DNA of 64,000 nt from Sphingomonas sp. A2-49 (GTDB taxonomy: Bacteria > Pseudomonadota > Alphaproteobacteria > Sphingomonadales > Sphingomonadaceae): contig NZ_JAJLPA010000001.1 in the NCBI RefSeq assembly GCF_025548555.1, positions 744,001 through 808,000 on the forward strand, read 5' to 3'. This document shows, piece by piece, positions 1 through 8,872 of this stretch (the stretch's first letter is position 1; each line of letters opens with the position of its first letter). Both the position numbers and the translations under genes were made by a program. The notes below the pieces were generated by a model. It worked only from the letters and a program-made list of their open reading frames with translations. It made no database searches and had not been told where the DNA came from.

Positions 1-1
1 C

Positions 2-784
2 GACATCGTCTATTGCCATGTCAGTTCCTATGGTCCGCTCGGCGAGCGCGCCGACTGGCCGGGCTTCGACCAGCTGTTCCAGGCGGCGTGCGGCTGGGAG
101 GTCGAGAATGGCGGCGCGGGCAATCCGCCGCTGTGGCTGCGCTTCGGCATCGTCGACTTCTACGGCGGGCTCGCGTCGGTGTTCGCGACCCTGCTGGCGC
201 GCGTCGAGCATGGCCGCAGCGGCGCAGGACAGGCGGTCGCGGCCTCGCTGCTGGGCGGCGCTATGCTGACGATGGCGGAGGCGATCATTCCGGCGAACGG
301 CGGCCTGACGCCGATCGCGCATCTCGACCACGCGCAGATGGGGGTGTTGCGGCACCACCGGCTATATGCGACCGGCACCGACTGGATCGCGGTGGCCGCG
401 CTCGCCGACCGCGAGCGCGCCGCGTTCGACGTGGTCGTCGGCGCGGATGCGGGGGCCTGGCTCGCCGGGCGCGACGCCGATGCGGCCTTGTCGCAATTGG
501 CCGAGGCGGGCGTGCCTGCGGAACGCGTCGCGCGCGCGCAGCATGACGCGTTCCTCGATTCGGCGGATCATGCGGCGGCCGGGCTTCACGCCGACTATCC
601 CCACCGGGAGTACGGGCACGTGCGGCAGATCGGCGGTTTCTGGGATTTCGACGACCTGCCGCTGCATCTCGGCCTGGCGTCGCCGGCGCTCGGCGAACAT
701 ACCGCCGAGACGCTGGCCATGGTCGGGATCGATGCGGCGGCGCGCGCGGCGTTGTCGGCGCAAGGGCTGATCCACCAGGCCTGA
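2..784 (+). CDS. CoA-transferase family III (CaiB/BaiF) protein, 5' end outside the window
   Basis: This is the C-terminal ~260 residues of a family III CoA-transferase, which moves CoA between carboxylic acids through an aspartyl-CoA intermediate. The reading frame is open from base 2, so the start and the catalytic Asp are upstream of the window. Visible family features are the S-S-Y-G-P-L-G-E-R stretch at the extreme left, the G-F-D-Q-L-F-Q-A-A segment, the P-P-L-W-L-R-F-G-I-V-D-F-Y block and the Q-A-V-A-A-S-L-L-G-G helix. The gene converges on the thioesterase of the neighbouring dehydrogenase operon, only 19 bases away, so a link to branched acyl-CoA metabolism is possible but only inferred from position. 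Confidence 0.85.
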   Translation, partial: DIVYCHVSSYGPLGERADWPGFDQLFQAACGWEVENGGAGNPPLWLRFGIVDFYGGLASVFATLLARVEHGRSGAGQAVAASLLGGAMLTMAEAIIPANGGLTPIAHLDHAQMGVLRHHRLYATGTDWIAVAALADRERAAFDVVVGADAGAWLAGRDADAALSQLAEAGVPAERVARAQHDAFLDSADHAAAGLHADYPHREYGHVRQIGGFWDFDDLPLHLGLASPALGEHTAETLAMVGIDAAARAALSAQGLIHQA

Positions 785-803
785 CGCCCCGCCGCGCGCG
801 GGC

Positions 804-1275
804 TTAGTCGGCGGCGGTGTCGCGTGCCGCGCGGTGCGCCTTCAGCCCGGCCTCGTGACGCTCGAAATGGTCGCTGCGGCGCTCCACCCAGACGCCGTGC
901 GCCCGTGCCAGCGGGGTCGCGTCGCCGGCCAGGGTCAAGGTCGCCGAGAGCATCCAGCGCCGCCCCTCCTGCGCATCGATCGACACCGCGATCGCGAGCG
1001 GCTCCTCGACCGGCACGGGCTTCAGAAAGTCGGTCGTCAGCGTCGCGGTCACCGCGGGAATGCCGCGCTGGCCGAGCGAACGCCCCATCACGTCGTCGAA
1101 GACCGCCGCGGTCCAGCCGCCATGCGCGACGCGCGGTCCGGCGTGAAAGGTCGCGGCGCACACGACCGCCGCCAGCGCGGCGTCGTCCGTCAGCGAGATC
1201 GGCCCCACCCCCAATCGGCAGCGACCATAAGCGCGGCAGCTGCCGCACAGGAATTCTGGCGCGCTCCCGGCCGGA

Positions 1276-1283
<8 letters not shown>
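804..1283 (-). CDS. PaaI-like hotdog-fold acyl-CoA thioesterase
   Basis: A 159-residue single-domain protein. The stretch A-H-G-G-W-T-A-A-V-F-D-D around residue 55 is the substrate loop of hotdog thioesterases that hydrolyse acyl-CoA. An N-terminal C-G-S-C-R-A-Y-G-R-C cluster is seen in small thioesterases of this type. The start chosen is the ATG at 1283, which overlaps the lpdA stop by 8 bases; the open frame runs further upstream but only in lpdA antisense-like sequence. It is the last gene of the 2-oxoacid dehydrogenase operon, suggesting that it trims acyl-CoA formed by that complex. The exact substrate cannot be read from the sequence. Confidence 0.8.
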
Positions 1284-2673
<1,390 letters not shown>

Positions 2674-2677
2674 CGGA

Positions 2678-3955
2678 TCAGTCCATGAACAGGAGCGCGG
2701 GGTGTTCGATCAGCCGCTTCAGCCGCTGCACGAACAGCGCGGCGTCGTAGCCGTCGACGATCCGGTGATCGAACGACGAGGACAGGTTCATCATCTTCCG
2801 CACCGTCACGAAGCTGCCGTCGACGACCGGCCGCTCGACGATCTTGTTGGGCCCGATGATCGCGACCTCGGGGTGGTTGATGACCGGCGTCGTCGCGATC
2901 CCGCCGAGCGTCCCCAGGCTGGTGATCGTGATCGTCGAGCCGCTCAGATCCCCGCGCGCCGCGGTGCCGTCGCGCGCCGCCGCGGTGACGCGCGCGACCT
3001 CTGCGGCGAGACCCCAGATGTCGCGGCTTTCGGCGTGGCGGACGACCGGCACCATCAGCCCGCCCGGCGTCTGCGTCGCGATGCCGATATGGATGCCGTC
3101 ATAAGCGTGCAACACGCCCGCATCGTCGTCGTAGCGCGCGTTGATCTGCGGGAAGTCGGGCAACGCCCTGACCAGCGCCTGCATGAAGAACGGCAGCAGC
3201 GTCAGCTTCGGCTGATCGGGCTTGCGATGCGCGTTCAGGTCCTGGCGGAGCTTTTCCAGCTCGGTGACATCGGCTTCCTCGACATAGGCGATGTGCGGGA
3301 TGCGGCGCTTGGCCTCCTGCATCTTCTCGGCGATCTTGCGGCGCAGGCCGATGATCTTCGTGTCGTTCACGCCGTCGCGCGCGGCGTAGCGGACATCGCC
3401 GACCGCCGCCGCACCGTCGCTTGCCAGATAGGCGTCGAGATCGTCCGGCGTGATCCGCCCGCCCGGTCCGGTGCCGGGCACGAACTGCAACGCGACGCCG
3501 CGCGCGAACGCGCGCGCGCGGGTGGCGGGGGAGGCGAGCGGCGCATCGCCCTCGGCCCGCGCGGCGAAGACCGCGGGCTTGGCCGGCGAGGACGGCGGGG
3601 GCGACGGTGCCGGGGGCGGCAGCGGATCGCTTGCCGCGGGCCCCGGCTCGGGCGACGGCGCGGGCGCGGCGGGCACCGCGTCGACGACGATGTCCGCCTC
3701 GGCATTGCCCTGGCCCTCGACCGCCAGCTCGACAAGCACCGACCCGACCGACAGCATCGCGCCGATCTCGCCGTGGATCGCGGTCACGACGCCATCGACC
3801 GGCGCGGTCATGTCGACCGTCGCCTTGTCGGTCATCACGTCGACCAGGCTCTGGTCCTCCTTGACCACATCGCCCGGCTTCACGTGCCAGACGACGATCT
3901 CGGCCTCGGCGACGCCCTCGCCGACATCGGGCAGCCGGAACAGATAACGCCCCAT
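2678..3955 (-). CDS. bkdB: Dihydrolipoyllysine acyltransferase (E2) of a branched-chain 2-oxoacid dehydrogenase complex
   Basis: A 425-residue E2 core. The order is one lipoyl domain (about 3-78, lipoyl Lys44 in T-D-K-A-T), a Pro/Ala-rich linker (about 90-135), a peripheral subunit-binding domain (about 140-176) and the catalytic acyltransferase domain ending in F-D-H-R-I-V-D-G with His397 and Asp401. I start at the ATG at 3955 because it begins the lipoyl domain directly and its ATG shares one base with the stop of the E1 beta gene; the frame extends 22 codons further without homology. The separate E1 alpha and beta genes and this E2 layout point to the branched-chain (or related 2-oxoacid) complex rather than pyruvate or 2-oxoglutarate dehydrogenase. 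Confidence 0.92.
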   Translation of the reverse strand: MGRYLFRLPDVGEGVAEAEIVVWHVKPGDVVKEDQSLVDVMTDKATVDMTAPVDGVVTAIHGEIGAMLSVGSVLVELAVEGQGNAEADIVVDAVPAAPAPSPEPGPAASDPLPPPAPSPPPSSPAKPAVFAARAEGDAPLASPATRARAFARGVALQFVPGTGPGGRITPDDLDAYLASDGAAAVGDVRYAARDGVNDTKIIGLRRKIAEKMQEAKRRIPHIAYVEEADVTELEKLRQDLNAHRKPDQPKLTLLPFFMQALVRALPDFPQINARYDDDAGVLHAYDGIHIGIATQTPGGLMVPVVRHAESRDIWGLAAEVARVTAAARDGTAARGDLSGSTITITSLGTLGGIATTPVINHPEVAIIGPNKIVERPVVDGSFVTVRKMMNLSSSFDHRIVDGYDAALFVQRLKRLIEHPALLFMD

Positions 3956-4971
3956 CACCTGTTCTCCATCGTGCGCGCGAGTGCTTTTGCGAGGCGCGCG
4001 GGGCCGGGGAAATAATCCCATTCGAACGCGTGCGGATAGGGCGTGTCCCAGCCGGCGACGCGTTCGATCGGGCTCTTGAGCGCCCAGAAGCAGCGTTCCT
4101 GCACCAGCGCGGCGAGTTCGCCGCCAAACCCGCCGAACTTCGACGCCTCGTGCAGGATCACGCAGCGCCCGGTCTTGGCGACCGACGCGACGATCGTGTC
4201 GATGTCGAGCGGCACGATCGAGCGCAGGTCGATCAGCTCGGCATCGACTCCGCTGTCGGCGATCCCGGCCTTGGCGACATGCACCATCGTCCCGTAGGCG
4301 AGCACCGTCGCCGCGCTCCCCTCGCGTACCACCGCCGCCTTGCCAAGCGGCACGGTATAATGCCCTTCGGGCACCTCGGCGGTGGGATCGCCGGCCCAGG
4401 TCTTCAGCGCCTGGTCGTGGCGCCCGTCGAACGGCCCGTTGTAGAGCCGCTTGGGTTCGAGGAAGATGACTGGATCGTCGTCCTCGATCGCCGCGATAAG
4501 CAGGCCCTTCGCGTCATAGGGGTTGGACGGGATCACCGTCTTCAGCCCGGTGATATGCGCGAAGATCGCCTCGGGGCTCTGGCTGTGCGTCTGGCCGCCG
4601 AAGATGCCGCCGCCATAGGGTGATCGCACCGTGATCGGTGCCCAGAACTCGCCGTTCGACCGATAGCGCAACCGCGCCGCCTCGCTGACCAGCTGATCGA
4701 ACGCCGGCAGGATGTAATCCGCGAACTGGATCTCGGGCACTGGCCTGAGGCCATACGCGCCCATCCCGATCGCGGTGGCGATGATGCCGCCTTCGCTGAT
4801 CGGCGCGTCGAAGCAGCGCTGCATGCCGTGCTTCTTCTGCAACCCGTCGGTGACGCGGAACACGCCGCCGAAATACCCGACATCCTGCCCGAAGATCAGC
4901 GTGTCGGGGTCGTCGCCGAGCTTCACGTCGAGCGCGGAGTTGAGCGCCTGGATCATGGTCATCGTCGCCAT
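3955..4971 (-). CDS. bkdA2: 2-oxoisovalerate dehydrogenase E1 component, beta subunit
   Basis: A 338-residue transketolase-type beta subunit. It starts M-A-T-M-T-M-I-Q-A-L-N and shows the G-Q-D-V-G-Y-F-G-G-V-F segment, the G-M-G-A-Y-G-L-R-P-V-P-E helix, the Y-G-G-G-I-F-G-G-Q-T-H-S-Q-S-P-E loop and the F-L-E-P-K-R-L-Y strand typical of the branched-chain complex. With the alpha subunit it forms the thiamine-diphosphate active site that decarboxylates the oxoacid and reductively acylates the E2 lipoyl arm. Its ATG follows the alpha-subunit stop by one base and its stop overlaps the E2 start by one base, so the genes are translationally linked. Confidence 0.94.
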   Translation of the reverse strand: MATMTMIQALNSALDVKLGDDPDTLIFGQDVGYFGGVFRVTDGLQKKHGMQRCFDAPISEGGIIATAIGMGAYGLRPVPEIQFADYILPAFDQLVSEAARLRYRSNGEFWAPITVRSPYGGGIFGGQTHSQSPEAIFAHITGLKTVIPSNPYDAKGLLIAAIEDDDPVIFLEPKRLYNGPFDGRHDQALKTWAGDPTAEVPEGHYTVPLGKAAVVREGSAATVLAYGTMVHVAKAGIADSGVDAELIDLRSIVPLDIDTIVASVAKTGRCVILHEASKFGGFGGELAALVQERCFWALKSPIERVAGWDTPYPHAFEWDYFPGPARLAKALARTMENR

Positions 4972-4972
4972 G

Positions 4973-6193
4973 TCAGATCCCCATCTCGCGCCGCTGCTCG
5001 ATCACGCGCCAGTCGGGTTCCTTGAAGACGCCTTCGAACATCTCGGCGACGCTCGGCTTGGACTGGCCGAGCGAGCCGACCGCATCGGCGGCGCGTTGCG
5101 CGTCGCGCAGCGCTTCGGTCAGTTCGGCCTCCAGCTGCGCATGGCGCTCGTCGGACCATTCGCCGAGCCCGATCAGATGCGTCTTCAGCCGCGCGATCGG
5201 ATCGCCGAGCGGCCAGTGCTCGGCCTCGTCGGTGGGGCGGTATTTGGTCGGATCGTCCGAGGTCGAATGCCCGGCGACGCGGTAGGTGACGAACTCGATC
5301 AGCGTCGCGCCCAGATTGGCGCGCGCGCGCGCGGCCGCCCATTTGGTCGCCGCCCACACCGCGAGGAAATCATTGCCGTCGACCCGCAGGCCCGGCAGGC
5401 CGTACGCGATCGCCTTGGCCGCAAACGTGGTCTGCTCGGCGCCCGCGATGCCGGCGAAGCTGGAGATCGCCCATTGGTTGTTGGTGATCGCGAGCACCGC
5501 TGGCGCGCGGTAGACGCTGGCAAAGGTCAGCGCCTCGTGGAAATCGCCCTCCGCAGTCGTCCCCTCGCCGATATAGCCGAGCGCGATGTGCCTCCCGCCC
5601 TTGTACGCCGACGCCATCGCCCAGCCGACGGCATGGCCGAACCGGCTGCCGACATTGCCCGACAGCGAATAGAAGCCGTATTCGCGCGCCGAATAGAGTA
5701 TGGGCAGCTGGCGTCCCTTCAGCGGGTCCTTGGCGTTCGAATAGATCTGGTTGATCATGTCCTCGAGCGGATAGCCGCGCGCGATCAGCCAGCCCTGCAC
5801 GCGGTAGGTGGGAAAGCACATGTCCCCCGCCTCGAGTGCCAGCGACTGCGCGACGCCGATCGCCTCTTCACCGGTCGACTTCATGAAGAAGCTCGTCTTG
5901 CCCTGACGGTGCGCACGGAACATCCGATCCTCGAACAACCGCGTCTGCAGCATCGCGCGCAGCCCGCGACGCATCGTCTCCGCGTCGAGCTTGGGGTCCC
6001 AGGCGCTGCCAGTCTCGCCGATCACCCGGACCAGACCATAGGGCAAGTCGCGCAAGGCCGTCTCCGGCGTATCGGGATCTGGGCGGACCGCCGCCGCGCC
6101 GGTCGCGAAGCTCAGATGGTCGAAACTGGCCGCCTCGCCCGGTCGCGCGACAGGCTGCGGAATATGCAGGGCCAATGATACCTCATCGGTCAT
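4973..6193 (-). CDS. bkdA1: 2-oxoisovalerate dehydrogenase E1 component, alpha subunit
   Basis: A 406-residue thiamine-diphosphate-binding subunit and the first gene of the operon. It shows P-T-Y-R-V-Q-G-W, the thiamine motif G-E-G-T-T-A-E-G-D-F-H-E-A ending in T-N-N, and A-G-H-S-T-S-D-D-P in the regulatory loop. I take the ATG at 6193 (M-T-D-E-V-S-L-A-L-H-I), because the much longer open frame upstream runs antisense through the divergent oxidoreductase gene. The next gene starts one base beyond its stop. Upstream is a 150-base divergent intergenic region with an inverted repeat that could be an operator. Confidence 0.94.
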   Translation of the reverse strand: MTDEVSLALHIPQPVARPGEAASFDHLSFATGAAAVRPDPDTPETALRDLPYGLVRVIGETGSAWDPKLDAETMRRGLRAMLQTRLFEDRMFRAHRQGKTSFFMKSTGEEAIGVAQSLALEAGDMCFPTYRVQGWLIARGYPLEDMINQIYSNAKDPLKGRQLPILYSAREYGFYSLSGNVGSRFGHAVGWAMASAYKGGRHIALGYIGEGTTAEGDFHEALTFASVYRAPAVLAITNNQWAISSFAGIAGAEQTTFAAKAIAYGLPGLRVDGNDFLAVWAATKWAAARARANLGATLIEFVTYRVAGHSTSDDPTKYRPTDEAEHWPLGDPIARLKTHLIGLGEWSDERHAQLEAELTEALRDAQRAADAVGSLGQSKPSVAEMFEGVFKEPDWRVIEQRREMGI

Positions 6194-6252
6194 GAGCGGT
6201 GCGATCCTCTCTAAAACGGCTTTGATCCGCCTGTGTATCTTCCGATACCGGA

Positions 6253-6277
6253 ATGCAATTCCAAATGCAGGTTGCAT
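6253..6277. promoter_or_regulatory. Inverted repeat in the bkd / oxidoreductase divergent region
   Basis: The arms ATGCAA and TTGCAT are separated by 13 bases. They lie between the divergent starts at 6193 and 6344, about 60-85 bases upstream of each. Position and symmetry suit a dimeric regulator such as an Lrp or similar family protein, but no regulator gene is adjacent and the site is short, so this is only a candidate. Confidence 0.3.
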
Positions 6278-6343
6278 ATCGGCGCTGGGATCGACAATGA
6301 TCCGGCTACGGCCGGGCATTACACCGGCATTCGAGGAGCGGAC

Positions 6344-7285
6344 ATGAAAGCGGCAGTAATCGGCTCGCACGGCGCCACACCGGCCTTCGGGGACTTCCGG
6401 GAACCCGAGCCCCGCGAGGGTTGCGTCGTGATCGAAGTGGACACCGCCGGATTGGGCGGATGGGACGTGCTGGGCGCCTATCGCCTTGCGGTCGAATATC
6501 CATGCGTGTTGCGCGGCGAGGGCGTCGGTCGCGCCGAGTATGGCCGGCGGGTCTATTTCGGCGAGCGGTCGGTCGCCCCCTGGGGCGGCTGGGCGGAGCG
6601 GACGATCGTCCCCGCCGCGGAAGTCTGGGACGTACCAGACGATATCGACGACGAAACCGCGATCACGATGGCGATCGCCGGCACGGGCGCGTTCGTGCCG
6701 CTGGAGCAGGCGGCGATCAAACCGGGCGAGACCGTGCTGGTGCTGGGCGCCACGGGTACGCTCGGCCAGCTCGCGCTGCAGTTCGCGCGCATCCTGGGCG
6801 CGGGCCGCGTCGTCGGTGCGTCGCGCAGCGCAACCGCGCTGGATCGGCTGCGCGAACGCGGTATCGCCGACGCGACCGTCGTCATGGGAGGGGACGACGA
6901 TCTCGCCGCGCTGAAGGCGGAGGCCGGCGAAGGCTATGACGTCGTGCTCGATCTGGTGTGCGGCGCGCCGATGGTCGCCGCGTTGAAGGCGACGCGGTGG
7001 GGCGCGCGGATCGTGACGGTCGGCACCGGCGCCGGTGCCGCGATCAACCTGACCGCGGGCGACCTGCTGTTCCGGACGCTGACCGTGGTCGGGACCGGGC
7101 AACGGCCGCCGGCCGATCGCGAGCGGATCTGGCGGCGGCTACTGGACATAACGCGCGAGCACGCCATCACGGTCGATCAGCTGGATTACGACCTCCCCGA
7201 GATCGCGACCGCCTGGGCGGTGCAGAAGGCGGGGCCGCATGCGAAGATCACCGGCAAGATCGCGCCATCCGCCGACATAGGTTGA
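6344..7285 (+). CDS. Zinc-independent alcohol dehydrogenase / quinone oxidoreductase family protein
   Basis: A 313-residue MDR-superfamily protein. The N-terminal GroES-like fold (M-K-A-A-V-I-G) is followed by a NAD(P)H-binding Rossmann segment V-L-V-L-G-A-T-G-T-L-G near residue 130. There is no catalytic zinc cysteine cluster, which places it with quinone oxidoreductase-like members that reduce quinones or enones. The start at 6344 has a GAGGAG ribosome-binding site 6 bases upstream; a longer in-frame start at 6233 has none and would overlap the control region. The gene is divergent from the dehydrogenase operon and shares one base with the start of the next gene. Substrate unknown. Confidence 0.85.
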   Translation: MKAAVIGSHGATPAFGDFREPEPREGCVVIEVDTAGLGGWDVLGAYRLAVEYPCVLRGEGVGRAEYGRRVYFGERSVAPWGGWAERTIVPAAEVWDVPDDIDDETAITMAIAGTGAFVPLEQAAIKPGETVLVLGATGTLGQLALQFARILGAGRVVGASRSATALDRLRERGIADATVVMGGDDDLAALKAEAGEGYDVVLDLVCGAPMVAALKATRWGARIVTVGTGAGAAINLTAGDLLFRTLTVVGTGQRPPADRERIWRRLLDITREHAITVDQLDYDLPEIATAWAVQKAGPHAKITGKIAPSADIG

Positions 7286-8259
7286 TGGCGATGATCCCGA
7301 CGGTGCGGTGGGAGGAGCGGCGGCGATCGCGTGCGGCGCTGGGCGTTCCCGCCCTCATAACGTTGTTCAGCGTATTGTGCGTGCTGCTGCTCAAGGTGGT
7401 GGCGACCTATCGGACCGGATCTATCGCGATGCTGGGATCGATGACCCATGCCGCGATAGAGGTATTTGGGGCAATCTTGGCGGTTCGGGTTCGGCTGTTG
7501 GCGATGGCGCCGGCCGATCACGACCACCGGTTCGGGCACGGCAAGGTCGAAGCACTAGCGGCATTGGCGCGGGTCGGGCTGGTGACGGGCGCTGCAGTCA
7601 TCATCCTGTGGTCCGCCACGCGCGCGCTTGCGGCCCACGACTATCTACGCGACGTGAATTTCGGCATCTCCGTCTCGCTTGTTGCCATCGCGTGGCGACA
7701 GGCGCTGCACGGCCTGCGCCGACGCGGCTACGGCACGTCTGATCATCTGGGCTTCGCCCTGCCCCTGACGGACGAGCGCTTCGGCCTGGCAACGATCCTG
7801 AACCTGATCGTCGTCGCGACACTGACCCTCGATCACTATCTCCATCTGCGCGGCGTGGATGCCGTAGCCGGCGTCATGATCGCGTGTTGGCTCGCGTTTC
7901 GCGCGCTTCGTGCGGCGAGCGTCGCGTTCGACGAGTTGATGGACAAGGAATGGAGCGATGACAAACGGACGCGCTTTCTGGCCATCGCCGCAGAGCAGCA
8001 CGGCATCAAAGGCATCCATGATTTCCGGACCCGCCGCTCAGGATCGCGCGACTTCGCCCAATTTCATCTGGAGGTCGATCCTTCCCTCTCGATCGTCGTC
8101 GCCCATCGGATCGTCGAAGCCGTGGAGGCTGCGCTCGGCGCCCGATATCCAGATACGGAGGTGTTCATTCACCTTGATCCGCAAGGTCATATCGATACGA
8201 CATTCGATCTGAACGAAGCCGACGTCATGCCCAAACGGTCTTCTGACACATCGCGTTGA
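7285..8259 (+). CDS. CDF-family (cation diffusion facilitator-like) membrane protein with altered metal site
   Basis: A 324-residue protein with an N-terminal membrane domain and a C-terminal cytoplasmic domain like cation efflux proteins. The family loop F-G-H-G-K-V-E-A-L-A-A-L is intact. However, the helix that normally carries D-x-x-H-x-x-x-D reads S-M-T-H-A-A-I-E, so one Asp is Ser and the other Glu, and the matching H-x-x-x-D in a later helix appears as E-R-F-G-L-A-T. It may transport another ion, use a changed site, or be non-transporting. The ATG shares one base with the upstream stop (TGATG), so the two genes form an operon. Confidence 0.8.
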   Translation: MAMIPTVRWEERRRSRAALGVPALITLFSVLCVLLLKVVATYRTGSIAMLGSMTHAAIEVFGAILAVRVRLLAMAPADHDHRFGHGKVEALAALARVGLVTGAAVIILWSATRALAAHDYLRDVNFGISVSLVAIAWRQALHGLRRRGYGTSDHLGFALPLTDERFGLATILNLIVVATLTLDHYLHLRGVDAVAGVMIACWLAFRALRAASVAFDELMDKEWSDDKRTRFLAIAAEQHGIKGIHDFRTRRSGSRDFAQFHLEVDPSLSIVVAHRIVEAVEAALGARYPDTEVFIHLDPQGHIDTTFDLNEADVMPKRSSDTSR

Positions 8260-8872
8260 ACGGCATGGCCCGTCGGCCCTGCCGTTGATCGCCGGATGGG
8301 AACGGGGCTCAGCCTCTGCGGCGACGTGCTCACAGTGCAGTAGCTCGTAAACCTTTGGCCAAACTCTCTGTCAGATTCGATGCTTGGGCCACCGAAACCC
8401 ACTTGTGGATGTATGTTCTTATATGAGAATCTCATTCTGAAATAGACATGCGAGTGCTCATGCTGACTGACATTCATCTTATTTGGCGCAATCATGCGTT
8501 TGGCGAATTTTGTGATCCCGTGACCGAGCGAAAATCGATCGTGGGATCCTGTAGATAGGCGTCCAAATGGGACTCCACCATTTTTCATCGTAACTCACTC
8601 AGATTGGGCGATAATATTTGATGGGGAGGGGGTCCTGATCGGCGCCGATCGGAACCCCCCTTAAAAACCGGTTTTCCATTTCGAAACAATGACTTGCGTG
8701 TCCGAGAGGTGGGATCCCATTTCGACGCCTGTTCACACGTCTGGCACTCACCATACTCGCAAAGATGCGTCAGCCGAATGACTGATCTCAACCATTGCAT
8801 CTCTGAAAAGTCCGCAAGACTGGAGACGGTAGGACGAGGTCGTTAGGTCAGCTCACCTACTCTCTGATCGGC
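8260..8872. other. Non-coding stretch between CDF gene and hybrid kinase gene
   Basis: No credible gene is seen in about 610 bases. Small open frames on the minus strand (8187-8588 and 8585-8800) lack recognisable content and ribosome-binding sites. Base composition is richer in A and T than the flanking operons. It contains the palindromic ATGAG-AAT-CTCAT near 8421 and the long hairpin at 8628-8659. This is where the accessory region seems to begin. Confidence 0.5.
8628..8659. repeat. 32-base near-perfect palindrome
   Basis: Sixteen bases (GGGGGTCCTGATCGGC) face their near reverse complement with no loop; only two pairs mismatch. There is no T run after it, so it is not a standard terminator on the plus strand; on the minus strand the stem is followed by CATCAAATATTATC. 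The pieces GGGGTCC and CGCCGATC also occur in the ends of the IS21 element at 13612-16127, so it may be a scar of such an element. Confidence 0.45.
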
